A DNA stretch of 64,000 nucleotides from the NCBI GenBank assembly GCA_026929865.2, contig CM049404.1, positions 1,862,501 through 1,926,500 on the forward strand, read 5' to 3'. Position 1 is the first letter of the stretch. Each line of letters opens with the position of its first letter. This document shows, one piece after another, positions 62,343-64,000 of this stretch. The position numbers and the translations under genes are program-made. The notes beneath the pieces are model-generated. The model was not told the origin of the DNA, ran no database searches, and was given only the letters and a program-made list of their open reading frames with translations. The stretch comes from Hyperoplus lanceolatus. Lineage: Eukaryota > Chordata > Actinopteri > Uranoscopiformes > Ammodytidae.

Positions 62343-62673
62343 CTACAGGGGGAAGAACGCACAGCAAATGGAAAAATGTAACGAGTGGTTTCTCGACTCT
62401 AGACACACATAGCAGCCACTGCCATGTTATACTGCTCTCCTGACTAGGAGCTGGAATTCACCTTTCCAGATATTTCATCGACTGTATTTATGTTTGGGTG
62501 TTGCAGTCGCATATGTTTTCTACACCAATTGAATGCACTCATATATTCTTTATTTATACTCTCCTGCTTTGCTGCTCCAACAATTCAACGGTTTCCTCAC
62601 AATATAAGTGATGACCACTGAGCAGCATAGTACAGTGTGGCACAGCACGGTTTGTTTAGGAACGGTAACCTTA
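62343..62673. other. e2f1 intron upstream of the dimerisation exon
   Basis: Intron DNA, no element seen. Confidence 0.5.
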
Positions 62674-63356
62674 TGGTGCTTTTCCACCGAACATGTAGCT
62701 CTTCTCGACTCAATTCGGTTTTGGTAGGAAAACGGGTCGTTTTCCACTGCAATAAGTACCCCCTGAACGTGGGCGGGGTCGTCAAAGGGGCAGAAAGCCG
62801 ACTCCGGAGCCAAGTAGCAAAGCAGAAATTACGAGCAGTTGTTGTACTTTTAACTGAACCAACCGCCAAAAATACAGATGCATAATGTTTAAGAAATATC
62901 CCCCTTGTATCTGTTTGCTAAAAGAAATAGAAGAATATTGCGACAGGCCATTAAAAGGGAGGATTGGTGTCCCGATGTGTGACTCTGCCACTCAGTCAGC
63001 TGTAGGGATGTGTCACGTACATCCCTATGCACGTAAAGACGGGCATCATAAAGTTGACTGTTTTGTGCTTGTTTCAGGATACGTGTTTTCAAATGCAAGC
63101 AATGTCTCAGCCTGAATAATTTATTGAGGTAATCAGAGGAGTCTAAGGCTTGTAATGTAATCGGTCTCTATCATTTCTGTCCTAGCTGGCTACTATAGGC
63201 TATTTAGCTATACATGTCTCCTCAACGGCTCAGCTTGCTTGGAACCACGAGCGAGTCGATACCAAAAAAGCAGCAGGTACCATGTTTTTGCAGTGGAAAC
63301 ACCAAAAATGCGAGTTGAGTGGAGTTGAGCTGATACCACGCAGTGGAAAAGCGCCA
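62674..63356. mobile_element. TGGYGCTTTTCCACCG MITE, TTA TSD, copy 2
   Basis: Starts TGGTGCTTTTCCACCGAACA and ends CGCAGTGGAAAAGCGCCA, with TTA at 62671-62673 and 63357-63359. Shares most of its interior with 48444-49418 but lacks about 290 bases of it. Confidence 0.78.
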
Positions 63357-63359
63357 TTA

Positions 63360-64000
63360 GATCTGGCTTGTGTTTCCACTGCAGACAGTACCCTTACTGG
63401 GTAGGTGAGGTTTATGCTGGATGGCAATAGCCACGGTCAGAGCATATAGTCTATGGGTCTATAGGTCAGAGCTGTTGAACGGCACTTTTTCTTTTAAACA
63501 ACTAAAAAGCTCTGGCTACGGCAGCTAGAAAAACTATGGTGACATCATAGCAGTGGGACACAGTGTAGCCCGCTCATTAATTAAATGGAAAAAACGGCAC
63601 ACATTAAACAAAGAGCTGCACTGCAACATTTTCTCTCACTCTTGGCGAGCACATTACATAAGGCGGTAAATTACTTTTCTTTCGACCAGTCAACAGACTG
63701 CAGTGTGTACGTGTAACCAGTTAGTAAATCATAACCGTTTAGGAAAAATCAATAAACGAGAACCGTTTTATTTTAATTTTAAGTTTGGAAAATTACTTCC
63801 AGGAGTGGGGGGTGACGTGAGCTACTTTAGGCTACTAAAGCAGATAACACAACACATTATTGTGTTTGGTTACAATATTGATTTATTTAACTGCTCCACC
63901 TTCCGTCAGCTCCGACAACGGGCGTCAGTCTAATAACAGATGATCGCTAGGCTAGTTATGATCATTTCTAAGTCAAAAAGCAAAATTACTAAATAAAGGC
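63360..64000. other. e2f1 intron to the window edge
   Basis: No exon of the E2F DNA-binding domain is visible. A short TTTCCACTGCAGACAGTACC word near 63373 recalls the preceding MITE. Nothing else is recognised. Confidence 0.4.

Overview
This is a stretch of vertebrate chromosome, almost certainly from a ray-finned (teleost) fish. The reasons are the density of fish-typical mobile DNA (Tc1, Harbinger, hAT, L2, Hero and Tx1-like LINEs, tRNA-headed SINEs), the spliced genes with long introns, and one recognisable host gene, e2f1. No species can be named from the sequence alone.

Only one host gene is visible. It is the 3' part of e2f1 on the minus strand, with four coding exons at 62342-62190, 59994-59880, 55658-55415 and 45389-45148. 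They encode the end of the dimerisation region, the marked box, a variable linker and the C-terminal RB-binding transactivation tail. The exons for the DNA-binding domain lie beyond the right edge. The intron between the first two visible exons has the signature of a minor (U12) AT-AC intron. The other introns are filled with transposons.

Layout. 1-6200: a two-gene DNA transposon with a THAP-domain DDE transposase on plus and a SWIM plus YqaJ nuclease on minus, each lightly damaged. 6600-8080: hAT-type remnants. 8700-13850: a second two-gene transposon, Harbinger, with a HARBI1-like transposase on plus and a Myb/SANT-like protein on minus. 14090-19060: a nearly intact L2-type LINE with a long ORF1 and an intact 991-codon ORF2. 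19200-22330: non-autonomous TIR elements. 22650-26090: a Tx1/L1-type LINE split by a Hero-type LINE that carries a restriction-like endonuclease. 26100-40300: stacked TIR elements, Tc1 pieces, an EnSpm-like gene remnant with a minisatellite, and a SINE. 40300-45147: probable e2f1 3' UTR or flank. 45148-62342: the e2f1 body.

Inside e2f1 intron 6 is a Tc1 element (51273-54513). It was hit by a SINE and by a separate 1.4-kb insertion carrying an intact 153-codon gene for an unrecognised single-pass membrane protein. Inside intron 5 is a layered nest: SINE, then a hAT element, then two further TIR elements, one of which carries a fragment of 18S rRNA. Many insertions can be proved from exact target-site duplications, which are given below.

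The mobile elements mostly work as pairs: transposase plus DNA-binding or nuclease helper, or ORF1 plus ORF2. Several helpers are broken by a single change.
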